From positions 415,982 through 479,981 of the forward strand of contig NZ_JAAOXD010000007.1 in NCBI RefSeq assembly GCF_014694315.1: a stretch of 64,000 nucleotides of DNA, written 5' to 3'. A program made the position numbers and the translations under genes. The notes beneath the pieces are model-generated. The model did no database searches, was not told the origin of the DNA, and was given only the letters and a program-made list of their open reading frames with translations. Below, piece after piece: positions 52,601-61,000 of this stretch. This DNA is from Arthrobacter ipis. GTDB taxonomy: Bacteria > Actinomycetota > Actinomycetes > Actinomycetales > Micrococcaceae. The number at the start of each line of letters is the position of its first letter. Position 1 is the stretch's first letter.

Positions 52601-52798
52601 CTGAAGCACGAGTCACACATCCTCCTCTTCACCCGTGACACCGCCGAGGACGAGACGGGATTGACTGTTCCCTACACGTGCTTGGGTCAGGTGGACTATG
52701 TGCAGCACTCCGGCGAGAAGCCGATTGCCATTACTTGGAAAGTGCAACGCCCGATGCCCGGAGATGTATTCGCTAGTGCGGCGGCCGTGGCGCAGTAA
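49643..52798 (+). CDS. PLD nuclease-SF2 helicase with DUF3427 domain
   Basis: 1051 residues from GTG 49643. Domains: an N-terminal lead (1-130), a phospholipase D-like nuclease (about 135-270) with RLHAKAWLF (H214, K216) and YVGSSNLSSAAL, a superfamily 2 helicase with ATGTGKT (K345), DEFHH (434-438), LTATPERGD and QQLGRGLRRAGDKSVL, then the DUF3427 C-terminal domain (about 710-1050). This layout is common in phage-defence islands. TACCCT lies six bases before the GTG and there is no ribosome site, so translation may be leaderless; GTG 49589 is a less likely start. Located just upstream of the BREX operon, same strand. Confidence 0.85.
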   Translation: MTNFIGGGAADQLPEGLYELLNTESLGIRLNRAAQLQPIFADIGSDDSPDVLSRHVADAVRQALVAAKPSERVALVNKLLQEVKHHDRIGEGPTQLHGLHRPDTLKRRQLRRPSTKLSDSALLTNSKDEPNLAAELRTEIESADTVDLLCAFIRWTGLRLLEPALEQLKDRGVKLRVITTTYMGATERRAIDHLVQRYGAEVKISYETHSTRLHAKAWLFRRNSGFHTAYVGSSNLSSAALLDGLEWNVRLSSVATPDLLKKFEVTFDSYWEQRAFHSYDPARDADRLDAALARNGGKLTAAPDAATGLEVEPFLHQVEMLEDLEAERDKGHHRNLLVAATGTGKTVIAALDYKRLCEAAGRELNLLFVAHRQEILKQSLRTYRDVLQKGSFGELFVGEHKPKDWQHVFASVQSLAAMGIDKIKPEDFDVVVIDEFHHAQAPTYRSLIDHLQPEELLGLTATPERGDGVDVAKQFFDGRRASELRLWDALDADLLVPFHYFGVSDDVDLSRLEWKRGSYDVGQLDALYTGNEARAGKVIRELRDKVTGTAEMRAIGFCVSVQHAVYMAEVFNRAGIASVAVSGKTDDAERALALQRLRSREINCIFAVDLFNEGLDLPEVDTILLLRPTQSATIFLQQLGRGLRRAGDKSVLTVLDFIGQQRREFRFDLRYRALTGYGRKELEKAVEDEFPFLPSGSQIVLDRVAQGVVLENIKAQLRFNRAQLVRDIASYAETELEAYLEKSGSELKSIYRSTKDSWTGYLRQAGLIEGYSPLETVLSGIIHDLSDDAEKKLLARMVRLIHVDDPERADAYSMLVSPDAPSYAQLGPREQTFARMLFYTLWDDGGGFQTYDAGLNHLRGYQFVCREIRQLVKLGVAASKHTAKSLGAGLQHIPLLTHATYRREEILAALQYGSLALGKNVQHREGVAWRPATATDAFFVTLNKDDKNHSATTMYKDYAISPDLFHWESQNATSPSSPTGKRYLDRLKHESHILLFTRDTAEDETGLTVPYTCLGQVDYVQHSGEKPIAITWKVQRPMPGDVFASAAAVAQ

Positions 52799-52893
52799 GG
52801 ACGTGAGCCCGGTCGACGAAGCAGGGTTGTATCTGCAACCTGTCCTTATCCCGGGTAGTCGCGGAGCTCTCAAGGAACGAAGGGATTCTCCAG

Positions 52894-52927
52894 CGTTATT
52901 CGTGGGGCTTCGTTATTCGTTGGGCTT
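52894..52927 (+). repeat. Tandem 17-base repeat ahead of the BREX operon
   Basis: Two adjacent units of CGTTATTCGTKGGGCTT (52894-52910 and 52911-52927) differ at one base. They lie about 50 bases ahead of a -10-like TATAAGAT (52979-52986) and 95 bases ahead of the first BREX gene, a position fit for an activator or for the helix-turn-helix protein of the operon. Confidence 0.6.
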
Positions 52928-53021
52928 CGCGTGCAAGAGCTGTGGGGAGCGGAACGACCAGCCAATCAGACTTCGTCCTATAAGATCGGGCCTATGCCGC
53001 AAACAACCGAGTCGCGTTCCA

Positions 53022-53213
53022 ATGGCTGAGCCCTGGTCGTCCGTCGATGACGTGGCCGAACACCTCGGCGTAAGCAAAGACACCGTTTACGCCTGGCTCG
53101 CGAAGCGGGACATGCCGGCTCACCGCGTCGGCCGACTCTGGAAGTTCAAGCTCAGTGATGTAGATACTTGGGTCATTGCCGGCGGGGCGGCCGAAGGCGG
53201 ACTGTCGGATTGA
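53022..53213 (+). CDS. Excisionase-like helix-turn-helix protein, first gene of BREX operon
   Basis: 63 residues from ATG 53022; the open frame extends far upstream through non-coding-looking DNA. It is a single MerR/excisionase-type winged helix: SVDDVAEHLGVSKDTVYAWLAKRDMPAHRVGRLWKF (spans 6-41). Such proteins bind DNA and often control the operon they head. Its stop TGA overlaps the TTG start of brxA. The tandem repeat upstream is a candidate target. Confidence 0.75.
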   Translation: MAEPWSSVDDVAEHLGVSKDTVYAWLAKRDMPAHRVGRLWKFKLSDVDTWVIAGGAAEGGLSD

Positions 53214-53830
53214 GAGAGACGGAACGCTATAAGCTCTCGTTTACAACGGGGGGGCTCCTAGCCAACGAGTGCCGAGTAATCGCTGCGGAATATCTGCGTT
53301 TGCGCGACTGGAAAAAGGCGAGAGCTGCCGTGAGAGCAGACAACCTCATCCAAAAGCCCACGGCTTCCGCGGTCTTGCGAATCAGCCGAGAGGCGATGGA
53401 CCGTGTCAGTATGCTGAGCGACTCGGAACTGGAAATCATAGTCAGCGGCAACGCGGCCGAGCGCCATCAGCTCGTTTGGCTTGCGATCTGCCTCCAGTAC
53501 AGTTTCGTGGCTGAGTTCGCTGAAGAAGTAGTTAGGGAACGGTACCTGTCTATGAACTGTCAGCTTGGACCTGAAGACCTTGACACCTTCTTCGTCAAAA
53601 AGTCGTTCTGGCATGGTGAACTCGAGGAGCTGAAACCCTCTACGAAGAACAAGCTTCGCCAGAATCTGTTCAGGATGCTCAGAGAAGCGCAGATAGTGTC
53701 AGAGGCAGGCCTTATCCTTCCTCAAGTGATAGGAGGAAGGGTCGTGACAGCATTACGCCGACGCGGCCAGGGATCGTTCTTGGTCTACCCAATGAGGGAC
53801 TTCGAGATTGAAGGTTTGATGCATGCATAA
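53210..53830 (+). CDS. brxA: BREX protein BrxA (DUF1819)
   Basis: 206 residues from TTG 53210, which overlaps the preceding stop and begins RETERYKLSFTTGGLL, the usual BrxA start. BrxA is a small NusB-like helical protein of type 1 BREX systems; it binds DNA and is needed for or modulates phage defence in characterised systems. Features here: FTTGGLLANECRVIAAEYL, SFVAEFAEEVVRERYLSM and RRGQGSFLVYPMRDFE. It ends inside the start of brxB with an 8-base overlap. Confidence 0.88.
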   Translation: MRETERYKLSFTTGGLLANECRVIAAEYLRLRDWKKARAAVRADNLIQKPTASAVLRISREAMDRVSMLSDSELEIIVSGNAAERHQLVWLAICLQYSFVAEFAEEVVRERYLSMNCQLGPEDLDTFFVKKSFWHGELEELKPSTKNKLRQNLFRMLREAQIVSEAGLILPQVIGGRVVTALRRRGQGSFLVYPMRDFEIEGLMHA

Positions 53831-54434
53831 GAAGGTCTCAGATATGCCGCTTGCGAAGCGGGAGGAACACCTGCTCAGGGCGCTCACAAGCCGACGCTTC
53901 CTTGAGAACAAAGTGCCCGGGAATGAAGTCCCTTTCTTCATCTGTCCTTTCGCTCCAGCTGAGGCTCTCGCCATGGAGGAAGTTCAGAAACGCCTTCAGA
54001 ACCGCCTCAAGGTCGAGGGCATCGAAGTTCTGGAGATCAATCTCTACGACCTCACAGTGGAGATTCTTCAGGACCGAGACTTGTGGGACAGCGTCTTGGA
54101 AATTGAGCCGCAGCACACCAAGGACGAGTTTCGAGAGCTGTTTCAGCAGGTCTTCGATCCCGCGCATGAGCTCGCTCCGCGCGTAAGGGAGAAGCTCACG
54201 TCGCCCCACGACATCTTTTTCCTTACCGGGATCGGTGAGGTCTTTCCCTACATACGATCCCATACCGTGCTGAACAATTTGCTGAGCATTTCGAAAGACA
54301 AACCGATGCTGATGTTCTTCCCGGGCGAGTATCGTCAATCAGCTTCTCAGGGATCCTCGTTGGTGCTCTTTGGGCAGCTCACAGATGACCAGTACTACCG
54401 CGCGTTCAACATCTTCGACTACCACGTTAACTAG
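53823..54434 (+). CDS. brxB: BREX protein BrxB (DUF1788)
   Basis: 203 residues of the BrxB family, with EVPFFICPFAPAEALAMEEV, LEINLYDLTVEIL, FFLTGIGEVFPYIRSHTVLN and MLMFFPGEYRQSASQGSSL, the last two being family hallmarks. BrxB is part of the type 1 BREX complex; its molecular role is not settled, though it is required for function. Start ATG 53823 lies inside the end of brxA; brxC follows after 8 bases, so the genes are translationally linked. Confidence 0.9.
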   Translation: MHKKVSDMPLAKREEHLLRALTSRRFLENKVPGNEVPFFICPFAPAEALAMEEVQKRLQNRLKVEGIEVLEINLYDLTVEILQDRDLWDSVLEIEPQHTKDEFRELFQQVFDPAHELAPRVREKLTSPHDIFFLTGIGEVFPYIRSHTVLNNLLSISKDKPMLMFFPGEYRQSASQGSSLVLFGQLTDDQYYRAFNIFDYHVN

Positions 54435-54442
54435 GGGGAACA

Positions 54443-57400
54443 ATGAAGCTTCATGACATTTTTGCCAAGGATATTTCACGAACGATTGAGGGCGTCGTCA
54501 AAGCCGACGACGAGTCCCAGATTGGCACCGAAGTAAGTGAATACGTTCTCACCAACGAGGCCAGTCAGCGCATGGAATCCCTCCTGGATGCCTACAACAA
54601 CTATGCGGGTGCGAACGGCGCCTGGGTTTCTGGGTTTTTCGGGTCCGGAAAATCACACATGCTTAAGATGTTGGCTCACCTACTCGGCGACGTCGATGGG
54701 CAGAAGGTATCGCGGGATCAGGTAGTGGGAAGTTTCATCCAGAAGACTGACGGCAACGCGATTCTGCGTGCTGCCATCGAGAAGTCCCGGCAGATTCCGG
54801 CTAAGAGCATCCTTTTCAACATCGACCAAAAGGCGACGTTGCAGAGCAAAGACCAGCCCGATGCGTTGCTCAGCGTCTTCGTCAAAGTTTTCAACGAGTC
54901 CTGCGGTTTCTACGGACAGCTTGGCCACGTCGCGAAATTCGAGAGGGACCTCGTTAAAGAGGGGCTCTTTGAGAGCTTCAAGTCCGCCTACCAAGAGATC
55001 TCCTCCAGGACATGGAACGAGGGGCGTACCCTCGGCATCCTGCAAGAGGGCAATATCGCCAAGGCCTACGCGCGGGTGACGGGCCAGGACGAAACAGCGC
55101 CTACACAGATTCTTTCGAAGTACCGGGCGGATTACAGCGTTTCTATTGAAGACTTTGCAAATGACGTCAAGGAATGGCTGGACAGCAAGGAGGGCGACTA
55201 CCGCCTTAACTTCTTTGTTGACGAGGTCGGACAGTTCATCGCTGACAATACAAAGCTCATGCTCAATCTCCAGACTGTCGCTGAGACCCTCGCTACCAAG
55301 TGCAATGGACGCGCCTGGGTGTTGGTTACTTCCCAAGAGGACGTCGACGCCGTCATCGGCGACCGGACTAGCAAGCAGGGCAACGACTTTTCCAAGATCC
55401 AGGCACGTTTCAAGAACCGTGTCAAGCTCACCAGCGCAGATGTGGAAGAAGTCATTCAAAAGCGCCTGCTGGAGAAGACCGCCACCGGATCGGTCCATCT
55501 CGGCGGCATTTACGCGGCCGAAGCCAATAACTTTAAGACGCTCTTTGATTTCGCTGACGGTTCGCGTAAATACCGCATCTTCAAGGACGAGGAACATTTC
55601 ACGTCCAGCTATCCGTTCATCACGTACCAGTACACGCTGTTCCAAGACGCGCTCAAAGGGCTCTCTGCTCACAACGCGTTCGAGGGAAACAACCTGGCTG
55701 TCGGAGCCAGGTCGATGCTCGGTGTCTTCCAGGATGTCATCCAGCAACTGAAAAACACTCCGGTGGGCGAGCTTGCGACCTTCGACCGGATGTTTGAGGG
55801 AATTCGGCACTCCCTGAAGTCGCAGCTTCAAGGTGCCATCATCACCGCTGAGGATCACCTTAGCCAGCAGAACCAGTTTGCGGTCCAGTTGCTCAAGGCG
55901 CTCTTCCTGGTGAAGTATGTGCCGGACTTTAAGGCGACGCCCCGGAATCTCACCATCCTCATGTACAGCAAGTTCGGCTTAAACATGGTCGAGTTTGCGA
56001 ACAAGGTGAAGGACGCGCTAAACCTGCTGGAGCAGCAAACGTATATCCAGCTCAATGGCTCGACTTATGAGTACCTGACGAGCGACGAAAAGGACATCGA
56101 GCAGGAGATCAAGTCGGTTGAGCTTGACTCGAACAAGTTCGGGTCGGAGTTTGCAGGGTTCCTGACCGGAGACATCCTGAAATCATCCAAGGTTCGCTAC
56201 GTCTCAAACGGGCAAGACTTCCCGTTCGGTGTTCGTCTCGATGACGGCCCGTATGGCCAGCAGAAGGAGCTGACTCTCCATTTCATCAGCCCGGAATATG
56301 AGTACGCTGATTCGCTTGAGACCCTGAAGGCTCACAGCTCTGGCAAGGACGAGCTCCGCGTAGTCATCGCCGACGACGGTCGGCTTATGGCTGATTTGCG
56401 GCTGTACCTCAGGACTGAGAAGTACCTCAGACTGAAAAGCTCCAGCCAGCAATCCGACGCCGTGCGGCACATTTTGGAAGTCAAAGGGCGGCAGCTTGCG
56501 GAGCGGCGCAAGGAAGTGGTTGGGCGCCTTCGGAGTCTGATTGCCAAGGCGACGCTGGTAGCCAACGCTTCGGAAATTGGAGTGGCGTCAGAAGACCCGG
56601 CAGCGAGAATTGACCTTGCATTCCAGGATCTCATTGCCCGGACCTATCCGATGCTCTCGATGCTTGGAAGCACTAAATTCACCGATGACCAGATCCAGAA
56701 GAACCTTAGAGTTCTTGATGGTGCGCTCGAAAGCGATGCCGCACAAATGGTCTCGGCAGGTGAGCAGGAAATCCTGAACTGGATCACTCTGCAGAATTCC
56801 CAGGCGGCTAAGGTCACTGTGAAGTCGGTCGATGAGCACTTTATGCAGAAGCCGTACGGGTGGTCGACCGTTGCTATTCAGGTGCAGCTTGCAAAGTTGA
56901 TAGGACTAGGCAAAGTTGCCGTGAGCCGTGACGGCGTGAAGCTAGCACGCACGGAGGCCGGGTCAGATCTGAAAAACACCGCGCGTTTCCCCGTCCTCGT
57001 TTTGACCGTTCCGGTTGCTTACCGGTCGGCAGACGTCCGCGCGTTGGCTGACTTCTATAAAGACTTTTTCCTTGAACCCCAGCCGACCGCTGACGCCTTG
57101 GAACTGGCCGCAGCCACCAAAGCCCGTTTGCAATCCCTACACGACAAGCTCAAGTCCGACCAGTCGTTGTTCCAATATCCGTTCATGGACTCTCTTTCGG
57201 CGGCTGTAGAGGCGCTGGCCAAGGTGTGCGGTCAAGCCGACGATTGGTACCTCACCTCATTCCGCGCCCACATGGATGAGCTGCAAGACTTTAAGTCGGA
57301 TCTGATCGACCCCATCGAAAGCTTCCTTAACGGACAGCAGAAGAAAATATACGACGACGCTGCAGCCTTGCTAAGGGGCGAGCAATCGAACATGGCGCAG

Positions 57401-57958
57401 ATTGAGTCAGAGCTGCCCGGGCGCATTGAGAACCTCCTGGATGATCCCACGATCTTCCGCGGCGGAAAGATGCCCGCGCTAAACACCCACGTCCAGCAGC
57501 TGCGCTCGGCACTGGAAGCGGCCGTCAGCGCAGCGCGTTTGGCTACCCAGCAAGCTGTCGAAAAGGCAGCCTCGGCGGTCACCGCCAGCGATCACTTTGA
57601 AAAGGCAACAGCGGAGGCTCAGGCTACCGTTCGCCGTCGTGTCCAGAACTTCAAAGACGGGATTGCGACGGAGAAGCAAATTGTCACTCTAAAAGGCAAA
57701 GTGAGCGCTTTCCATGATGACGTCAAGCCAGCGTTATTCCAGATCTTGGCCCAGAAACCGGTGCAGGAACCCTCTGAGGGGACACCAGGTGAAAGCGGCA
57801 ATCCCCAGACGGAAGTGAAGATCGTGTCCTTCGGATCACTGGAACTAGACTCCGACATCCAGCTTATTGAAACGGCGGCTGACATCGAGGATTTCGTAGA
57901 TGCCATTCGCCGTGCCCTGACAGCAGAAATCACTAACGGAACCAAGGTGACCCCCTAA
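54443..57958 (+). CDS. brxC: BREX P-loop ATPase BrxC
   Basis: 1171 residues, normal for BrxC (about 1200). It starts IFAKDISRTIEGVVKADD and has the Walker A GFFGSGKSH (64-72); the Walker B-like FFVDEVGQFI is at about 253-262. The C-terminal half contains long helical and coiled-coil segments. BrxC is a large AAA+-like ATPase essential for BREX defence and for the associated methylation. GGGGGA lies before the ATG. The last base of its stop is the first base of the pglX start codon (TAATG), a tight coupling. Confidence 0.93.
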   Translation: MKLHDIFAKDISRTIEGVVKADDESQIGTEVSEYVLTNEASQRMESLLDAYNNYAGANGAWVSGFFGSGKSHMLKMLAHLLGDVDGQKVSRDQVVGSFIQKTDGNAILRAAIEKSRQIPAKSILFNIDQKATLQSKDQPDALLSVFVKVFNESCGFYGQLGHVAKFERDLVKEGLFESFKSAYQEISSRTWNEGRTLGILQEGNIAKAYARVTGQDETAPTQILSKYRADYSVSIEDFANDVKEWLDSKEGDYRLNFFVDEVGQFIADNTKLMLNLQTVAETLATKCNGRAWVLVTSQEDVDAVIGDRTSKQGNDFSKIQARFKNRVKLTSADVEEVIQKRLLEKTATGSVHLGGIYAAEANNFKTLFDFADGSRKYRIFKDEEHFTSSYPFITYQYTLFQDALKGLSAHNAFEGNNLAVGARSMLGVFQDVIQQLKNTPVGELATFDRMFEGIRHSLKSQLQGAIITAEDHLSQQNQFAVQLLKALFLVKYVPDFKATPRNLTILMYSKFGLNMVEFANKVKDALNLLEQQTYIQLNGSTYEYLTSDEKDIEQEIKSVELDSNKFGSEFAGFLTGDILKSSKVRYVSNGQDFPFGVRLDDGPYGQQKELTLHFISPEYEYADSLETLKAHSSGKDELRVVIADDGRLMADLRLYLRTEKYLRLKSSSQQSDAVRHILEVKGRQLAERRKEVVGRLRSLIAKATLVANASEIGVASEDPAARIDLAFQDLIARTYPMLSMLGSTKFTDDQIQKNLRVLDGALESDAAQMVSAGEQEILNWITLQNSQAAKVTVKSVDEHFMQKPYGWSTVAIQVQLAKLIGLGKVAVSRDGVKLARTEAGSDLKNTARFPVLVLTVPVAYRSADVRALADFYKDFFLEPQPTADALELAAATKARLQSLHDKLKSDQSLFQYPFMDSLSAAVEALAKVCGQADDWYLTSFRAHMDELQDFKSDLIDPIESFLNGQQKKIYDDAAALLRGEQSNMAQIESELPGRIENLLDDPTIFRGGKMPALNTHVQQLRSALEAAVSAARLATQQAVEKAASAVTASDHFEKATAEAQATVRRRVQNFKDGIATEKQIVTLKGKVSAFHDDVKPALFQILAQKPVQEPSEGTPGESGNPQTEVKIVSFGSLELDSDIQLIETAADIEDFVDAIRRALTAEITNGTKVTP

Positions 57959-58049
57959 TGGATTTGTCGTTGTTGCGTGGGTTTGCTGCGGGTGTTCGGG
58001 TTGAGTTGGTGGGTGTTGTTGGGGCTCGGTTGGCTGGGGTGTTGTTGCC
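57958..58049 (+). repeat. Direct repeat unit A (5' end of pglX 1)
   Basis: Identical to 63909-64000; the identity extends to the window edge so the true repeat is longer. Units are 5951 bases apart and enclose pglX and pglZ. Confidence 0.9.
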
Positions 58050-61000
58050 TGGTTCTGTGGAGCGTGTGGAGTTTCCTGAGGCGGTGCGGCGTCTTGAGGG
58101 TGTGATTGCGCGGTTGGGCCGTGATGTTGTGGTGGATCAGGTGGCGTATACGTGGTTCAACCGTTTGGTGGCGTTGCGGTTTATGGACGTGAATGGTTAT
58201 ACGGGTGTGGGTGTGGTGTCTCCTGCCGGGGGTGCTGTGACGGGGCAGCCTGAGGTGCTGGCCGATGCGAAGGCCGGTCATGTTGATGCTGGTGTGGTGG
58301 GGGAGAAGGTCCGGGACCGTGTGATCGGTTTGTTGTCCGGGTCGGTGGTGTCCCGTGATGGCCAGGGGGAGGCTTACAAGCTTCTTTTGGCTGCGTATTG
58401 CAATCGTTGGGCGGGCCCGATGCCGTTTATGTTTGAGCGGTCGGGGGATTTCACGGAGTTGCTGGTGCCGGACGATCTGCTCTCGGAGCGGTCGATTGTG
58501 GCCCGGGTTGTGCGGACGCTGACGCCGGAGGCGTGTGCCGATGTTGAGGTGATCGGTTGGTTGTACCAGTTCTATATTGCTGCGCGGAAGGATGAGGTTT
58601 TCGCGGGGTTTAAGAAGAACAAGAAGGCCACGGCGTTGGAGATCCCGGCGGCGACTCAGTTGTTTACGCCGCACTGGATTGTGAAGTATCTGGTGGAGAA
58701 CTCGCTAGGCCGGTTGTGGCTTTTGAACAACCCGGGCTCGGAGCTTGCTTCGCGGATGGAGTATTACATTGCTCCGGTGGAGCCGGAGACAGACTTTTTG
58801 AGGATCAGTGGTCCGGAGGAGTTGAAGGTTCTGGATCCTGCGTGCGGGTCCGGGCACATGCTCACGTATGCGTTTGATCTGTTGTTTTTGATGTATGAGG
58901 AGGCCGGGTACGCGCCGTCGGATATTCCGGGGCTGATTTTGAAGCACAACCTGTTTGGGGCGGAGATTGATCCGCGGGCGGGTGCTTTGGCGGCGTTCGC
59001 GCTGGTGATGAAGGCTCGGGGCAGGCAAAAGTCGTTCCTGAACCCGGGGAAGGGTGCGGAGCCGAACATCTGCGTCCTGGAACCGGTTCATTTAACCGCC
59101 GACGAGCTGGACACCCTGCTGACACGGGGCGGGGATAAGCATGCGGAGACAGTGTTTTGGCAGGCGTTTGAGGAAGCGGATACGTTCGGGTCCCTGATTC
59201 GCCCGAACCAGGACCTCATCGAACCGTTGAAGGCGCATGTGGAGTCGCTGGGGGAGGCGCAGACGCTGTTCGGTGGGGATGTCCTGGAACGTGCCGGGAA
59301 GGTGATCCGGCAGTCGGAGTATCTCTCGACCCGGTATCACGTGGTCGTCGCCAACCCCCCCTACATGGGCTCCGGCAACATGGGACCCAAACTCGCCGAG
59401 TTTGCCAAACGTGAATACCCCGATTCGAAGTCCGACCTCTTTGCCATGTTCGTCGAAAGGGGGCTTGAATTTGCTCAAACATCGGCATACTCGGCAATGG
59501 TCACCATGCAATCCTGGATGTTCTTGAGCTCCTATCGAGAGCTCCGGGAGAAGTTACTCCTTGCCGCCACACTTCAGTGTCTTGTTCACATGGACAACAT
59601 GGTCATGGGGATAGCGTTTGGGACTGCTGCCAGTGTATGGACCAAGTCCGCTGTCCCTTCATTGCTGGCAGACTTTCAATTTGTCACTCTCCGCGATCTG
59701 GATGGAGGAGCGCCACGGGTCTTCCCGGTCGCAAACGAAAGGGCCAGTCAGAAACGTTCTAGTGATTTTGATGCAATTCCCGGGAAGCCCATTGCATACT
59801 GGCTTCCACCCGCCGTGATGCGCGCCTTTGTTGACTTTCCTCCGCTGTCAGATCACATCGTGGTGACGGGAGGGATGACCACCGGTAACAATGACCGTTT
59901 CCTTCGTAGATGGTTCGAGGTTTCTGAGCGAGATTCTTTGACAAATGCGACCAACGAAACTCAGGCATTGTTAAGTGGAAAGAAATGGTTTCCCTACAAT
60001 AAAGGCGGCGAATACCGTAAGTGGTTTGGAAATAGGGAATATTACGTCAACTGGATGAACTCGGGTGCCGATATTTTGGACACCGGAAGGGCATATCCAC
60101 GCAGTCGAAAGTTTTATTTTAGGCCCTCTCTTACGTACACGGCAACAAGCTCATCTTATTTTGGTATCCGGTATTCCGAACAAGGTGCCATCTTCGATGC
60201 TAAGGGCTCGTCATGCTTCGCCTCCGAGGACGAAATTTTTGGGCTCTTGGGTTACCTCGCATCGAAACCGGTTACGTATCTGCTAAAGGCAATTAATCCG
60301 ACGATTGAGTTCCAGACGGGTGACATTTTAAGGCTCCCTCATATTACGTGCGGAAATGAGAAATATGCTCGTGATCTGGTCCAGTTGAGTCGTGATGACC
60401 TAGCTCTAGATGAGGTGGATCGTTCCTTTCGTTCCCCAGGTCTCCTAATCAGTCCGGATAGGAATCGATCCGTGCGCTCCGCTGTCGATGAATATGCTCA
60501 GTTCTCTGATCAGTTAACTTCGACATACTTGGATCTGGAACAACGCAATAATGCCGCGGTGGCGCAGGCGCTTCAACTTGACGGCTCAATCGATATCGAA
60601 GTGGCGCGGCATGAAGTAACTTTGTCTTGCAACCCCGCTTTCAATTTGGGAAAGAATTCTACCGAGACTGAGCGAAACGACTTCGTCCTGCGCCGCTCGA
60701 TACAGGATCTCGTTTCATACTCTGTCGGTTGCATGTTCGGCAGATACAGTCTTGACATTCCTGGCTTGGTTTTGGCAAACCAGGGTGACACGTTGGCGGA
60801 GTATTTGGCGATGGTGCCGTCGCCGTCGTTCATGCCGGATAAAGACAACGTGCTGCCGGTGCTGTCTGATGCCTGGTTTGAGGATGACATTGTTGAGCGG
60901 TTCCGTGCCTTCCTGAAAGCGTCCTTCGGTGAGGAATACTTTGAGGAGAACCTTCGCTTTGTCGAGGAGTCCTTGGGGAAGGATATCCGGAAGTATTTTG

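Noticed and set aside
52698..53021. 108-residue extension of the HTH protein ahead of brxA
   Set aside because: It covers the end of the DUF3427 helicase gene and the promoter/repeat region; the HTH domain begins right after ATG 53022.
57955..58674. A 239-codon open frame on the minus strand over the start of pglX, rich in His, Arg and Thr
   Set aside because: It is a by-product of the GT-rich codon use of pglX; composition is not protein-like and the plus strand has clear methyltransferase similarity.
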